The notes: a model not told the origin generated them from the sequence alone. A stretch of DNA of 64,000 nucleotides from Halorarum salinum (GCF_013402875.1 NZ_CP058579.1:310001-374000); one strand, 5' to 3'; numbered from the stretch's first letter, positions 10,056 through 18,276 are shown. Made by a program: numbers and translations.

Positions 10056-10073
10056 TTACTCGTTATCGAGTAA
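10056..10073. promoter_or_regulatory. palindromic site TTACTCG-TTAT-CGAGTAA
   Basis: The 7-bp arms are perfect inverted repeats around a 4-bp spacer, in an AT-rich patch 78-95 bp upstream of the small membrane protein start at 9978. It has operator form. The binding protein is unknown. Confidence 0.4.
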
Positions 10074-10211
10074 GTTCTATCGTGAAGGATAGGGGCCGGC
10101 TATCGCCGCCCGGGATCGCGCCGGACGTCGGACCCGGGCGGACGAACCCGACGGGTCGACGTGACGTTCCCGGGTCGACCGGCCGGGTCCGGACGATCGG
10201 CCAGTACGGTC

Positions 10212-10240
10212 GGCGTACCGGTCGGGCCGGTCGGTACGCC
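10212..10240 (-). terminator. hairpin downstream of btuF-like gene
   Basis: GGCGTACCG and CGGTACGCC are exact 9-bp inverted arms with an 11-nt loop, 40 bp beyond the stop of the binding-protein gene. No T-run follows on the minus strand, so a terminator role is tentative. Confidence 0.3.
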
Positions 10241-10279
10241 CGGCGTAATCGTCCGGTCCGCCGGCCAGTCGGTTCGCCG

Positions 10280-11470
10280 TTACGACCGGCGGGCGAGCAA
10301 CGCGCTCGTCAGCACCGCGAGCGCGGCCACCGCGGCGCCGAAGCCCGCGGCGCTCGTCTCGGTCGGCTCGGACTCGTCCGCGGTCGTCTCCCCTTCCGAC
10401 GTCGAGTCCGACGTCGGCGACGCCGTCTCCGTGCCGTCGCCCGACTCCACCGTCACGTCGCCGCGCGCGACGAACTCCGCGTTCGCGGCCGCGTCGGGGT
10501 GGAAGCCCTCGGTGAGGTTACGAACGCCGTACACCACCGAGCGGGGTGCGGGCTGGTTCATCCAGTTCGCGTCCACCGTCACCGTGTTCCCGTTCTCGAC
10601 CGCGGGGGTGCTCGCGTACGGCTCCCCCTCGACGGTGTGTGCCGAGGAGTCGGTGAGCACCAGGTACTCGGGGGCCAGTTCGACGATCACCTCGTCGTTC
10701 ACCTGCGGGTAGCCCCCGTCGAACTCGCGCTCGCCGACGACGTTGGTCGCTCCCGAGACCTCGAGCATCGTCGAGATGAACGTGCCCGTGTTGACGACGT
10801 AGCCGCCGCCGAGCGGGTAGAGCGCGCGGACCGGCTCCTCGTCGGCGGTCGCCTCGGCGGCCGCCTCGACGTTCGCGTCCATCCAGGCGTTCGCCTCAGC
10901 GGCGCCCTCGCAGTTGCCGGTCAACTGGCCGATGAGCGTCGTCTTCTCGCGCACGGTCGTCACGTTCGTCTGCTCGGTCACGTGGAACACCGTGAGCCCG
11001 GACCCGCGGAGCGCCTCGACCGTCTCGACCGGGATGGAGTTGGGCGCGAGCACGAGGTCCGGCTCGGTGCCGACGACCCTCTCGACGCTCACGCCGAAGC
11101 CGGACGCCGACACGTTCTCCCGCGTCTCCGCGCCGTCGAGGTAGAGCGCGAACTGCGAGACGCCGACGACCTGCTCCTCGCCGCCGATCTCCCACATCGT
11201 CTGGGCGGCGCTCGGGTTCAGGGTGGTGACCCGCTCGGGCCGCTCCTCGACGGTCACCTCGGTGCCCGTCGCGTCGGTCGCCGTGAAGGGGAACTCACAC
11301 GACGGGACGTCGCCGTCGGTCCGATACTGTACGCCGTCAGCACTCGCGTCCGCGTCGGCGGGCGCGGACCCGTCGCCCGCCGTCGGCGCGGTCGCTCCGG
11401 CCGCGGCGGCCGGGACCACGCCGGCGAGCACGACCGCGGTCGCCACGAGGATCGCCGTGAGTCGTCGCAC
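10280..11470 (-). CDS. btuF: BtuF-like ABC substrate-binding protein with PGF-CTERM-type anchor
   Basis: This exported binding protein belongs to a cobalamin/siderophore-type ABC importer. It has a signal peptide (about residues 3-24, ending PAAAAG), a periplasmic-binding fold from about residue 60 (VEERPERVTTLNPSAAQTMW, VGTEPDLVLAPNS, QVNDEVIVELAPEYLVL), a Ser/Thr/Asp/Glu-rich linker and a C-terminal hydrophobic helix ending ALLARRS after AAGFG. This tail is like an archaeosortase-processed anchor. The GTG at 11470 is chosen because it begins the signal peptide and lies about 30 bp from the shared palindromic TATA; the longer frame starts at TTG. It is divergent from the permease and ATPase genes. 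B12 is the best substrate guess; heme or siderophore is possible. Confidence 0.88.
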   Translation of the reverse strand: MRRLTAILVATAVVLAGVVPAAAAGATAPTAGDGSAPADADASADGVQYRTDGDVPSCEFPFTATDATGTEVTVEERPERVTTLNPSAAQTMWEIGGEEQVVGVSQFALYLDGAETRENVSASGFGVSVERVVGTEPDLVLAPNSIPVETVEALRGSGLTVFHVTEQTNVTTVREKTTLIGQLTGNCEGAAEANAWMDANVEAAAEATADEEPVRALYPLGGGYVVNTGTFISTMLEVSGATNVVGEREFDGGYPQVNDEVIVELAPEYLVLTDSSAHTVEGEPYASTPAVENGNTVTVDANWMNQPAPRSVVYGVRNLTEGFHPDAAANAEFVARGDVTVESGDGTETASPTSDSTSEGETTADESEPTETSAAGFGAAVAALAVLTSALLARRS

Positions 11471-11494
11471 GCCTTCCACGACCGGGTAAGACAA

Positions 11495-11504
11495 TAAATA
11501 TTTA
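11495..11504. promoter_or_regulatory. bidirectional palindromic TATA (TAAATATTTA)
   Basis: This perfect 10-bp palindrome is centred at 11499.5, 29.5 bp from the GTG at 11470 and 30.5 bp from the ATG at 11530. It can act as TATA box for both divergent leaderless genes. There is no other AT-rich element in the 59-bp spacer. Confidence 0.6.
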
Positions 11505-11529
11505 CCTAAAGCAATCTACCTTGATATCC

Positions 11530-12627
11530 ATGCGAACCCCGGGACGCTCGGCCGTCGCCTCGGCGGGCCTGTTCGGCCTGCTCGTCGCGGTCGTCACGGC
11601 GAGCGCCGGCGTCGGCCCCGTCCCGGTCCCCGCGCGGAACGTCCTCGCGGTCGTCGCCAACGCCGTCGCGGTCCCCGTCGGGTTCGAGCGGGTCGCGGGC
11701 GCGACGAGCGCCGGCCTCGCGGGGACGGGAATGTCGGTGCGGTACGTCCACCCGTTCTCGTTTCCGGTCCCCGAGGTCCACGAGACCATCGTGATGACCG
11801 TGCGCCTGCCCCGCATCGCGCTCGGCGCGTTCGTCGGCGTGGCGCTCGCGGCGGCGGGCACCGTGATGCAGGGGTTCTTCCGGAATCCGATGGCGGACCC
11901 CTCCATCGTGGGCGTCTCCTCGGGCGCCGCGGTCGGCGCCGTCTTCGCCATCGTCGCGCCGCTGGCGCTCCCGTTCGGCGTCGGGCTCAGGGGGGCGGCG
12001 TTCGCGGGCGCGCTCGCGGCCGGGTTCGGCGTCTATCTCATCGCGACCCGGGACGGCCGGACGCCGGTCGCGACGCTGCTGCTCGCCGGCGTCGCCGTCC
12101 AGACGCTGCTCGGCGCGGTCGTCTCCTACATGCTGTTGCGCTCGGGCGAGTCGATGCGCCGGGTCGTCCACTGGCTCATGGGCCACCTCGCCAACGCCAC
12201 GTGGGACGACGTGACGAGCGTCGCCGTGCTCGTCCCCGTCCTCGTGCTCGTTCTCGTGGGCTACGCGCGCGACCTGAACGTCCTCCTGCTCGGCGAGGGC
12301 GACGCGGGCGCGCTCGGAGTGAACGTCGAGCGGACCAAGCGCACCCTGCTCGCCGTCTCGGCGGTGCTCACGGCCGCCGCGGTCGCCGTCTCGGGGGTCA
12401 TCGGCTTCGTCGGCCTCGTCGTCCCGCACGTCATGCGGCTGCTCGTCGGCCCGGACCACCGCATCCTCCTGCCGACGAGCGCGCTCGCCGGCGGGTCGTT
12501 CCTCGTCGCCGCCGACACGGTCGCCCGGGCGAGCGCCGCGGAGGTGCCGGTCGGCATCGTCACCGCGGCCGCCGGCGCGCCGTTCTTCCTCTATCTCCTC
12601 CGCAAACGCGAGGTGTACGAGCTGTGA
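11530..12627 (+). CDS. btuC: FecCD/BtuC family ABC transporter permease
   Basis: This polytopic permease of about 365 residues has the FecCD pattern: LPRIALGAFVGVALAAAGTVMQGFFRNPMADPSIVG, then GAALAAG-like helices, LMGHLANATWDD, the cytoplasmic coupling region NVLLLGEGDAGALGVNVE and GFVGLVVPHVMRLLVG near the end. The ATG at 11530 is used instead of TTG 11521 because it is the first ATG and sits correctly relative to the TATA palindrome. The stop overlaps the GTG of the downstream ATPase by 4 bp, so the two are translationally coupled. Together with the divergent binding protein it makes a complete type II importer, probably for cobalamin. Confidence 0.93.
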   Translation: MRTPGRSAVASAGLFGLLVAVVTASAGVGPVPVPARNVLAVVANAVAVPVGFERVAGATSAGLAGTGMSVRYVHPFSFPVPEVHETIVMTVRLPRIALGAFVGVALAAAGTVMQGFFRNPMADPSIVGVSSGAAVGAVFAIVAPLALPFGVGLRGAAFAGALAAGFGVYLIATRDGRTPVATLLLAGVAVQTLLGAVVSYMLLRSGESMRRVVHWLMGHLANATWDDVTSVAVLVPVLVLVLVGYARDLNVLLLGEGDAGALGVNVERTKRTLLAVSAVLTAAAVAVSGVIGFVGLVVPHVMRLLVGPDHRILLPTSALAGGSFLVAADTVARASAAEVPVGIVTAAAGAPFFLYLLRKREVYEL

Positions 12628-13400
12628 TCCGCGCGAGCGACGTCCGCGTCGACCTCGGCGGCGAACCGGTGCTGGAGGGCGTCTCCGTCGCGGTCGGCTC
12701 CGGCGAGCTGGTCGGGCTGGTCGGCCCGAACGGCGCGGGGAAGACGACGCTACTCCGGGCGCTCAACGGGACGCTCGCGCCCGATTCGGGGACCGTCGAG
12801 GTCGACGGCGCCGACGTCGCCGGGCTGTCGTCCCGCGAGGTCGCGCGGCGGGTCGCGACCGTCCCGCAGGACACCTCGGTCTCGTTCGAGTTCACCGTCG
12901 AGGGGGCCGTGGAGATGGGCCGGACGCCGTACGTCTCCCGGTTCGGCCGGACGACGAGGGAGGACCGGGAGGCGGTCCGCGAGGCGATGGATCGCGCGCA
13001 GGTCGCCGAGTTCGCCGACCGGTCGGTGACGACGCTCTCGGGCGGCGAGCGCCAGCGGATGCTGTTCGCCCGGGCGCTCGCGCAGGGAACGCCCGCGCTG
13101 CTGCTCGACGAACCGACCGCCAGCCTCGACATCAACCACCAGCTTCGCACCTTCCGGCTGGTCGAGGACGCCGTCGAGGGTGGGAAGGCCGCGCTCGCGG
13201 CCATCCACGACCTCAACCTCGCCGCGCGCTTCTGTGACAGGCTGGTGCTCATCGCGGGCGGTGAGGTCCGGGCGAGGGGGACGCCGGAGGCGGTGCTGGG
13301 CGACGACGCGCTCGCGGCGGCGTTCGGCGTCGAGACGGCGCTCAACCACGATCCGGCCGTCGACGCGCCGCTCGTCACCGCGCTCTCCGAAGGCGAGTGA
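12624..13400 (+). CDS. btuD: BtuD-like ABC transporter ATPase
   Basis: This 258-residue ATPase belongs to the cobalamin/iron-siderophore importer class. It shows Walker A GPNGAGKTT, Q-loop VPQDTS, signature LSGGERQRMLFARAL, Walker B ALLLDEPTASLD and H-loop AIHDLNLAARF. The GTG at 12624 overlaps the permease stop (GTGA), which fixes the start. A short C-terminal extension after the H-loop follows the usual family layout. It is the second gene of the btuCD unit. Confidence 0.95.
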   Translation: MIRASDVRVDLGGEPVLEGVSVAVGSGELVGLVGPNGAGKTTLLRALNGTLAPDSGTVEVDGADVAGLSSREVARRVATVPQDTSVSFEFTVEGAVEMGRTPYVSRFGRTTREDREAVREAMDRAQVAEFADRSVTTLSGGERQRMLFARALAQGTPALLLDEPTASLDINHQLRTFRLVEDAVEGGKAALAAIHDLNLAARFCDRLVLIAGGEVRARGTPEAVLGDDALAAAFGVETALNHDPAVDAPLVTALSEGE

Positions 13401-13442
13401 CGGTCGCGACGTGGCCGCCCCGACGGGGACCGACCGCGTTTC

Positions 13443-14525
13443 TCACGGATCGGGGTCGTAGATGCCGAGGTCGGACTCGCCTTCGACCTCGATCACGCCC
13501 CGAGCCCCTCGCCGGACCGGCCGCGTGAGCGCGTGATCGACGACGGTGATCGGGCCGGGGACGGGTAACTCCATCTCGGCGGCCGTCGTCGTCCCCGGCG
13601 CGACGGGCGTCGTCTCGACGTACCGGGCCGGTTCGGAGACGAGGTCGCCGTCGCGGTACAGCCGACTCCAGACGTTACCGATCGCGTGCCAGGCGCACGG
13701 GAGGTTCGGCCCGCCGTTGGCGAAGTACACGCGGACGGTCTCGTCCGTCTCGGCGGACAGCGGACCGTAGCCGTCGTCGGTGAACGCGTACGCCTCGCCG
13801 TTGAAGACGACGTACGTCGGCCCCTCCTCCCCCAGCCCCCCGAAGTCGAAGGTGTGGTGACCGTCTACACCGGGGTCCCCGTTCGTGTAGAGTTCGTGCT
13901 GGCCGAGGTAGAACTCCCTGTCGACGGCGGGCAACCCGTCCGCGGGTTCGACGAGGATGGCGCCGAACATGCCGGAACTCACGTGGTAATCCATCAGCGG
14001 GACTGCGCAGTGATAGATGTGAATCCCGGGATAGACAGTCCTGAAGCGGATCCGGGCCGGAGCGTCGCCCGGCGCGAGGGTGGTGTCGGCCGCACCGCCG
14101 CCGGGGCCATACACCGCGTGGAAGTCGACGTTGTGAGCGTCTCGGTTCAGGTCGGCAGGCACCTCGAACGTGAGGTCGATCGTGTCGCCCTCGCGGACGC
14201 GAATCAACGGCCCAGGAATCCGTCCCTCGTAGGTCATGTACCGGAACGTGGCGCCGGGTTCTATCTCGGCGACCAGTTCCTCGGACCGCAGTGTGATCTC
14301 GTGCTCGCGGGGCGTGTTCCAGTCGACCGGCGGCGGAACGTCCGTCGGATCGGCGGCGATCCGATCGACGTCGGGGTCCTCCGCCGGCGGGAGTTCCTCC
14401 GGTGGATCACCCTGCTGTCTCGACGACGCGCGCCCTCGGGTCGAGAGACGGCCTGCCGTGAGGAACGTGCCAGCCGCGGCCGTCGACTGTAGAATCCGCC
14501 GGCGGAGCACCGATGGTTGTGACAT
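13443..14525 (-). CDS. nirK: copper-containing nitrite reductase
   Basis: NirK reduces nitrite to nitric oxide outside the membrane using type 1 and type 2 copper. The 360-residue protein begins with a Tat-type leader (LRRRILQSTAAAG). Two cupredoxin domains follow with every expected site visible: H131, D134 and H136 (HNVDFHAVYG), H172-C173 (YHCA), H181 and M186 (HVSSGM), H280 (CAWHAIG) and H331 (VVDHAL). The C-to-H spacing of 8 fits the AniA/class II subgroup. A TATA-like GCGTATATTT lies at 14541-14550, about 20 bp from the ATG. No nor or nos genes are adjacent, so it may serve partial denitrification or nitrite detoxification. Confidence 0.9.
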   Translation of the reverse strand: MSQPSVLRRRILQSTAAAGTFLTAGRLSTRGRASSRQQGDPPEELPPAEDPDVDRIAADPTDVPPPVDWNTPREHEITLRSEELVAEIEPGATFRYMTYEGRIPGPLIRVREGDTIDLTFEVPADLNRDAHNVDFHAVYGPGGGAADTTLAPGDAPARIRFRTVYPGIHIYHCAVPLMDYHVSSGMFGAILVEPADGLPAVDREFYLGQHELYTNGDPGVDGHHTFDFGGLGEEGPTYVVFNGEAYAFTDDGYGPLSAETDETVRVYFANGGPNLPCAWHAIGNVWSRLYRDGDLVSEPARYVETTPVAPGTTTAAEMELPVPGPITVVDHALTRPVRRGARGVIEVEGESDLGIYDPDP

Positions 14526-14540
14526 GACAGTACCGTGCTG

Positions 14541-14550
14541 AAATATACGC
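14541..14550 (-). promoter_or_regulatory. TATA box of nirK
   Basis: The minus strand reads GCGTATATTT about 16-25 bp upstream of the nirK ATG, implying a leaderless or very short-leader transcript. Confidence 0.5.
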
Positions 14551-14678
14551 CCCTCGAGGAGTAGGCGTTGCGACGGGAAGCACCACCGGATGAAACCGAT
14601 TGCCTACGTCGGTTCGTCCGAACCGCTCCGGGGCCCACGAACCGGTAGCCCTTTCGCCGCCCGTGGGCGAGACGAACC

Positions 14679-15707
14679 ATGCGCGTCCCGTGCGTCAGGG
14701 TCCCCGTCGAGGAGGGCGAGGCGATCCGAACGCTGCTGGCCGACGCCGGCCTGCTGGACGGCGACCGCGAGATCTCGGTCGAGGACGACGACATCTACAT
14801 CCCGGTGGTGGACGCCGACGCGGTCCCGGCCGAGTACGAGGTGGTCGAGCGCGAGGCCGCCGAGCGGACGGGGCAGGTGACGCCCGACGAGATCCTCGGG
14901 TACGAGCCCTCCTACGAGCGCCTGGGCGACATCGCGATCGTCGACGTGGACGACCCCGGGGAGGCCCGGCGGGTCGCCGAGGCGATCCTGGAGTCGGACT
15001 TCCCGTGCAGGACGGTCGTGAACCGGGCATCGAAGGTGAAAGGCGAGTACCGGGTCCGCGACTGGGAGGTGCTGGCCGGGGACGATCCCGAGGACGGCCC
15101 GGAGGGCGGCGGAACCCCGTCCCGCCCGCGGACGGAGACGGTCCACCGCGAGTACGGCCACGAGTTCCTGCTCGACATCGCCGAGGTGTACTTCTCGCCG
15201 CGGCTGGCCACCGAGCGCCACCGCGTCGTCGAGCAGGTCGAGGTCGGCGAGCACGCCTTCGACATGTTCGCGGGCGTCGGCCCGTTCGCGGTGCCGATGG
15301 CCGCCCGCGGCGCCGAAGTCGTCGCCTGCGACGTGAATCCGCGCGCCGTCGAGTATCTGCGCGAGAACGCGAGACGGAACGGCGTTTCGGAGAACCTCAC
15401 CGCGATCGAGGGCGACGTGCGCGAGGTCGCCGCCGACTACGGGAACTGGGCGGACAGGGTGGTGGCGAACCTCCCCCACTCCGCGACGGAGTTCCTCGAC
15501 ACGGCGGTCGCGCTCGCGGGCGAGGAGTGCGTGCTCCACCTCTACGACATCCAGCACGAGGACGACCCGTTCGGCCCCGGCGAGCGCGCGGTCAGGGCGG
15601 CCGCGGGCGGGGAGTACGAGGTGACGGTGGAGACGCGCCGCGAGGTCCGGTCGTACGCGCCCCACGAGGTGAACGTCTGTCTGGACGTGCGCCTGTCGCG
15701 GGTGTGA
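14679..15707 (+). CDS. trm5: tRNA (guanine37-N1)-methyltransferase Trm5 family
   Basis: This SAM-dependent enzyme methylates G37 next to the anticodon, suppressing frameshifting. The 342-residue protein has an N-terminal domain, then REYGHEFLLDIAEVYFSPRLATER, the SAM motif DMFAGVGPFAVPMA, VVACDVNPRAVEYL and the catalytic-region motif VVANLPHSATEFL. The ATG at 14679 gives a family-typical MRVPCVRVP start. Archaea carry several Trm5 subtypes (a, b, c; some act in wyosine synthesis); the sub-class is not resolved here. It sits directly upstream of the tRNA-Thr gene, with no obvious operon partner. Confidence 0.92.
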   Translation: MRVPCVRVPVEEGEAIRTLLADAGLLDGDREISVEDDDIYIPVVDADAVPAEYEVVEREAAERTGQVTPDEILGYEPSYERLGDIAIVDVDDPGEARRVAEAILESDFPCRTVVNRASKVKGEYRVRDWEVLAGDDPEDGPEGGGTPSRPRTETVHREYGHEFLLDIAEVYFSPRLATERHRVVEQVEVGEHAFDMFAGVGPFAVPMAARGAEVVACDVNPRAVEYLRENARRNGVSENLTAIEGDVREVAADYGNWADRVVANLPHSATEFLDTAVALAGEECVLHLYDIQHEDDPFGPGERAVRAAAGGEYEVTVETRREVRSYAPHEVNVCLDVRLSRV

Positions 15708-15775
15708 CCACGGACCACGGTCGCGCCGGTTCCGGAATCCTTATTTCCGTCATGCCGGTACTCCGTATTGCGAGC

Positions 15776-15848
15776 GCCGGTGTAGCTCAGCTGGCAGAGC
15801 GATTCCTTCGTAAGGAATAGGCCGAGGGTTCAAATCCCTCCACCGGCT
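15776..15848 (+). tRNA. tRNA-Thr (anticodon CGT)
   Basis: A complete cloverleaf is readable: acceptor GCCGGTG pairs with CACCGGC, D-arm GCTC/GAGC, anticodon arm ATTCC-TTCGTAA-GGAAT with anticodon CGT (codon ACG), T-arm GAGGG-TTCAAAT-CCCTC, discriminator T. CCA is not encoded. A CTTATTT box about 30 bp upstream (15739-15745) is a plausible promoter. The 3' end from 15831 is duplicated at 22754 and serves as the integration site of the downstream element; the gene itself is intact. Confidence 0.97.
15831..15848 (+). repeat. attL: 18-bp direct repeat in tRNA-Thr 3' end
   Basis: CAAATCCCTCCACCGGCT covers the T-loop end, T-stem and acceptor 3' strand plus discriminator. It is identical to 22754-22771. 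Confidence 0.85.
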
Positions 15849-16337
15849 TTCGGTCGGCTTCGCCTCCCGAATGACCTTATTCACCCGATAGAGGCCCTGA
15901 CACTTGAATATTCCTTTCTGGGACCCCGTTTCGAGAGACATTTGATTCGGTCTCACCACCCCGTTTTGCCGGAAACATTCGATTCGGTCACCGATACGTG
16001 GCCGCTCCCCCGTGTGGTTTCGAAAAAGGAGTCCGAATACAGCGAGAAGGGCGCTCCGCCTTCTTGTCCGGTCGTGAACCACCACCATCCGGGGCGGGTT
16101 TTGACACCACTCAATTCGCGGGCCGTCGGTTGACGTAACCCGGCTCAAAGGTTCTGACAATCCCCGCGTGCGTATGGGCGATGAGGTTATTCGTGACTGG
16201 CGAGAAGGGCGAGGCAAGGTTCATTTTCGTCAGCCCCAACCCACCTTCGAGCCGTCGCCACGAATGGCGTTACCCCTTCGCTATGTTCTACGGGGTTTCG
16301 TGAGTTGGGTCATTTTAGTGGTGTGGTTGTGGAAGTG
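15849..16337. other. element left end, 489 bp without a confident gene
   Basis: No recognised gene is seen. Two near-identical 15-mers lie 37 bp apart (ACATTTGATTCGGTC near 15940 and ACATTCGATTCGGTC near 15977), which may be recombinase arm or regulatory sites beside attL. A 55-codon ORF (16174-16341, +) with a hydrophobic C-terminal segment (GFVSWVILVVWLW) overlaps the end of the next gene by 4 bp; there is no TATA or RBS in support. The long antisense frame across the tRNA is a known kind of artefact. Confidence 0.4.
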
Positions 16338-17246
16338 TTAGTGTTCTCTACTTATTGTGCCGTCGCATCGCTCTATGAAGCCTTCAAGTTGTTTAACTGC
16401 AATGTTCAGGTCTTCTACGTCTTTATGGTCCATTATTAGATTCCTTGATGGGTGCATGACTTGGTTCCGCAAATCCCTCGCCTTGTTCAGATTATGGTTG
16501 AAATCGCCTTTCCCGTCGTATCCGAGAGAGCTTGTTATTTCTGATGACCGGCTCGCAACATCCTTCAAATCACCGAATCCCATGTATTCGGTCGGATGTA
16601 GCTGGCCCACGTTGTATTCGGCCTTCTTCCATCTGCCAATGCTTACCTCGTCCATGTGCTTGATTAGGTCTTCTCCGTCGGGATGGGTTGCTTCAATGGC
16701 GTGAGATAATACAACTTCAACGCTCGAAATGAGTTGGTAGAGGATTGCCCGAAGCCGCCTATCGTTCAGGTCGGCCAGAGTTATTATGGACAGGCAACTT
16801 CGGTCTTGCAATATTTCATATACTTCGTCATGGTGCTCTGGCCAGTCCTCTAAAAGGTCATACGGGTTGGAATAGACTTTGCTGTTGGTGAGGTCCTTAC
16901 TTGTAGGACTGATTGTTTCTACTACAGAGTCGTTGATGTAGAACCATTCATCAGGATGATATATTAGCAGAAAATCGTGGTCTTTGAAGCGGGATAATTC
17001 CGGAATTATCGGGTCCTCCAGCCATACCCATTGTTCTCTGTTGAGGTCTTTCAGCGAACAGGAATTGCAGTCATAATACTTGCCGTCGGTGGGCAGGGGG
17101 ATGTACGTGTAGTTGTTTGATTCGTAGTGGCCTATATTGTCCCTGTATGTCTCCAAACTCTCGAAATCACAGACTGACGATATTTCGACGTTAATTGTCT
17201 GTGCGTAATCGACGTGGGGTTTCGGCCACGAAGGATTGTCGGTCAC
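16338..17246 (-). CDS. HEPN-like hypothetical protein
   Basis: This is a 302-residue protein encoded by markedly AT-richer DNA than the chromosome, with Lys, Asn and Ile more frequent than in the neighbours. The N-terminal half contains CNSC (a possible metal site with other Cys) and acidic, aromatic-rich sequence. The C-terminal third is helical and ends with NKARDLRNQVMHPSRN, where R260-NQVM-H265 fits the R-x4-6-H motif of HEPN ribonucleases. HEPN proteins often act in anti-phage defence or toxin systems; that role is inferred. It starts with GTG at 17246 and is divergent from the winged-helix gene at 17334. No antitoxin-type nucleotidyltransferase is adjacent. Confidence 0.65.
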   Translation of the reverse strand: MTDNPSWPKPHVDYAQTINVEISSVCDFESLETYRDNIGHYESNNYTYIPLPTDGKYYDCNSCSLKDLNREQWVWLEDPIIPELSRFKDHDFLLIYHPDEWFYINDSVVETISPTSKDLTNSKVYSNPYDLLEDWPEHHDEVYEILQDRSCLSIITLADLNDRRLRAILYQLISSVEVVLSHAIEATHPDGEDLIKHMDEVSIGRWKKAEYNVGQLHPTEYMGFGDLKDVASRSSEITSSLGYDGKGDFNHNLNKARDLRNQVMHPSRNLIMDHKDVEDLNIAVKQLEGFIERCDGTISREH

Positions 17247-17333
17247 AATTGCCCAGAATATTCCGTTGTCAGCACTTAAAGTTTAGAAGATACGGTATCG
17301 TTTGAGAGTCAAAGGCGGCGAGAAAGAGGGCGT

Positions 17334-17579
17334 ATGAGTGACGACGACCGAGACCGCACCGACACAGAGCGCTATACGGAGCAGGTTAGCCCCGATGACG
17401 CCCTTGAGGTGTTCTCCGACCACGAACCCAGAACAGCCAGCGAAATCGCTGACGCCCTCGATGTGTCCCGCAGAACTGCCCTCAACAAGTTATCCGAGCT
17501 GGTCGAGCGGGGAGACCTCCGGCGCAAGAAGGTCGGTGGCCGGGCAGTCGTCTTCTGGAAGCCCACATCAGATGAATAG
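17334..17579 (+). CDS. winged helix-turn-helix regulator
   Basis: This is a small DNA-binding protein of 81 residues. After an acidic N-terminus, residues about 22-78 form a wHTH: DALEVFSDHEPRTASEIADALDVSRRTALNKLSELVERGDLRRKKVGGRAVVFW (described by position 22-75; recognition helix about SRRTALNKLSEL). This type is common on haloarchaeal plasmids and proviruses. The 87-bp AT-rich spacer to the divergent HEPN-like gene suggests it may regulate both. The stop codon at 17577-17579 directly abuts the 8-bp target duplication of the inserted transposon, so any downstream co-transcribed gene was separated by that insertion. Confidence 0.85.
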   Translation: MSDDDRDRTDTERYTEQVSPDDALEVFSDHEPRTASEIADALDVSRRTALNKLSELVERGDLRRKKVGGRAVVFWKPTSDE

Positions 17580-17587
17580 ACTGAGTG

Positions 17588-17603
17588 GGCTCTGTTGAAA
17601 CCC
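17588..17603 (+). repeat. left terminal inverted repeat
   Basis: GGCTCTGTTGAAACCC, preceded immediately by the octamer ACTGAGTG. Confidence 0.85.
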
Positions 17604-17675
17604 TCAAAACATGATAGGTTTGGCACTGTCCGTGGTAAGTGCAGACGAGGAACCTACCGTTGGACAGTTACTGTT

Positions 17676-18137
17676 TCAGTTCTCGGTAATTGTGAGTGTA
17701 TATTCGTAGTCCTGAGAGTGAGGTTCGTCAATCCGTTCACCGATTCGGAACCCGTATTCGTACTCGCCGGGTGCAGCATCAGGAGCAACATGAACTGGCG
17801 CGCTCACGGTAACACTTGTGCAGTCGTTCCATAACCAAATCGGCGGGCATGAATCGGCTTGAAAATCAATATCCGGTGAGGTCTCAACGTCTCCGAATCT
17901 GACTGGAGCATCGGTGGAACCACATCGGTACAATTGCGTGTCGAATTGGAACTCTGTGATGCCTTCCACATGAATTTCTAATATTGCGAAGCCACCCGGA
18001 ACCAGTTCTAACTCATCAACTTGGACGGTCGGTGGCCAACTTCCGTCGTCCGTGCAGGAGGTAGTAGTACCAAGACACCCACCTAATATTCCAGAGATTG
18101 TTGGAACGGTTCTGGCGAGGAACTGACGACGGTTCAT
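17676..18137 (-). CDS. Tat lipoprotein, hypothetical, transposon cargo
   Basis: This 153-residue exported protein starts at the ATG at 18137, which begins a short twin-arginine leader (MNRRQFLARTVPTISG) followed by a lipobox LGGC. The mature part is beta-rich, with several Cys and an Asp/Glu-rich, Ig-like character (VDELELVPGGFAILEIHVEG, APGEYEYGFRIGERID). No family is recognised. It lies wholly within the 705-bp unit bounded by inverted repeats, so it appears to be a passenger gene. Base composition is AT-richer than host genes. A surface role such as exclusion, adhesion or immunity is possible but unsupported. Confidence 0.75.
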   Translation of the reverse strand: MNRRQFLARTVPTISGILGGCLGTTTSCTDDGSWPPTVQVDELELVPGGFAILEIHVEGITEFQFDTQLYRCGSTDAPVRFGDVETSPDIDFQADSCPPIWLWNDCTSVTVSAPVHVAPDAAPGEYEYGFRIGERIDEPHSQDYEYTLTITEN

Positions 18138-18276
18138 AGTTGATGCGTCATCCGAGCGAGTGTGAAACTTTCCCAAGGTCTATACGGGTTTCTGTTGCTG
18201 AGTCGCAGGGCTACCGAAAGACCAATTCGCACCTGTAGTAAACGCGCATTTCGTGCTAATATACCTCTGAAGAATG

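Larger units (their letters stand above)
9979..10279. other. intergenic region, 301 bp
   Basis: No gene is seen. The left half is comparatively AT-rich and holds a palindrome (10056-10073) and probably the promoter of the small membrane protein. The right half is GC-rich and holds a hairpin near 10212-10240, just downstream of the btuF-like stop. Confidence 0.5.

Noticed and set aside
15750-16217. 155-codon minus-strand frame across tRNA-Thr containing RWRDLNPRPIPYEG
   Set aside because: This peptide is the well-known spurious translation of an antisense tRNA, and the remainder has no coding character.
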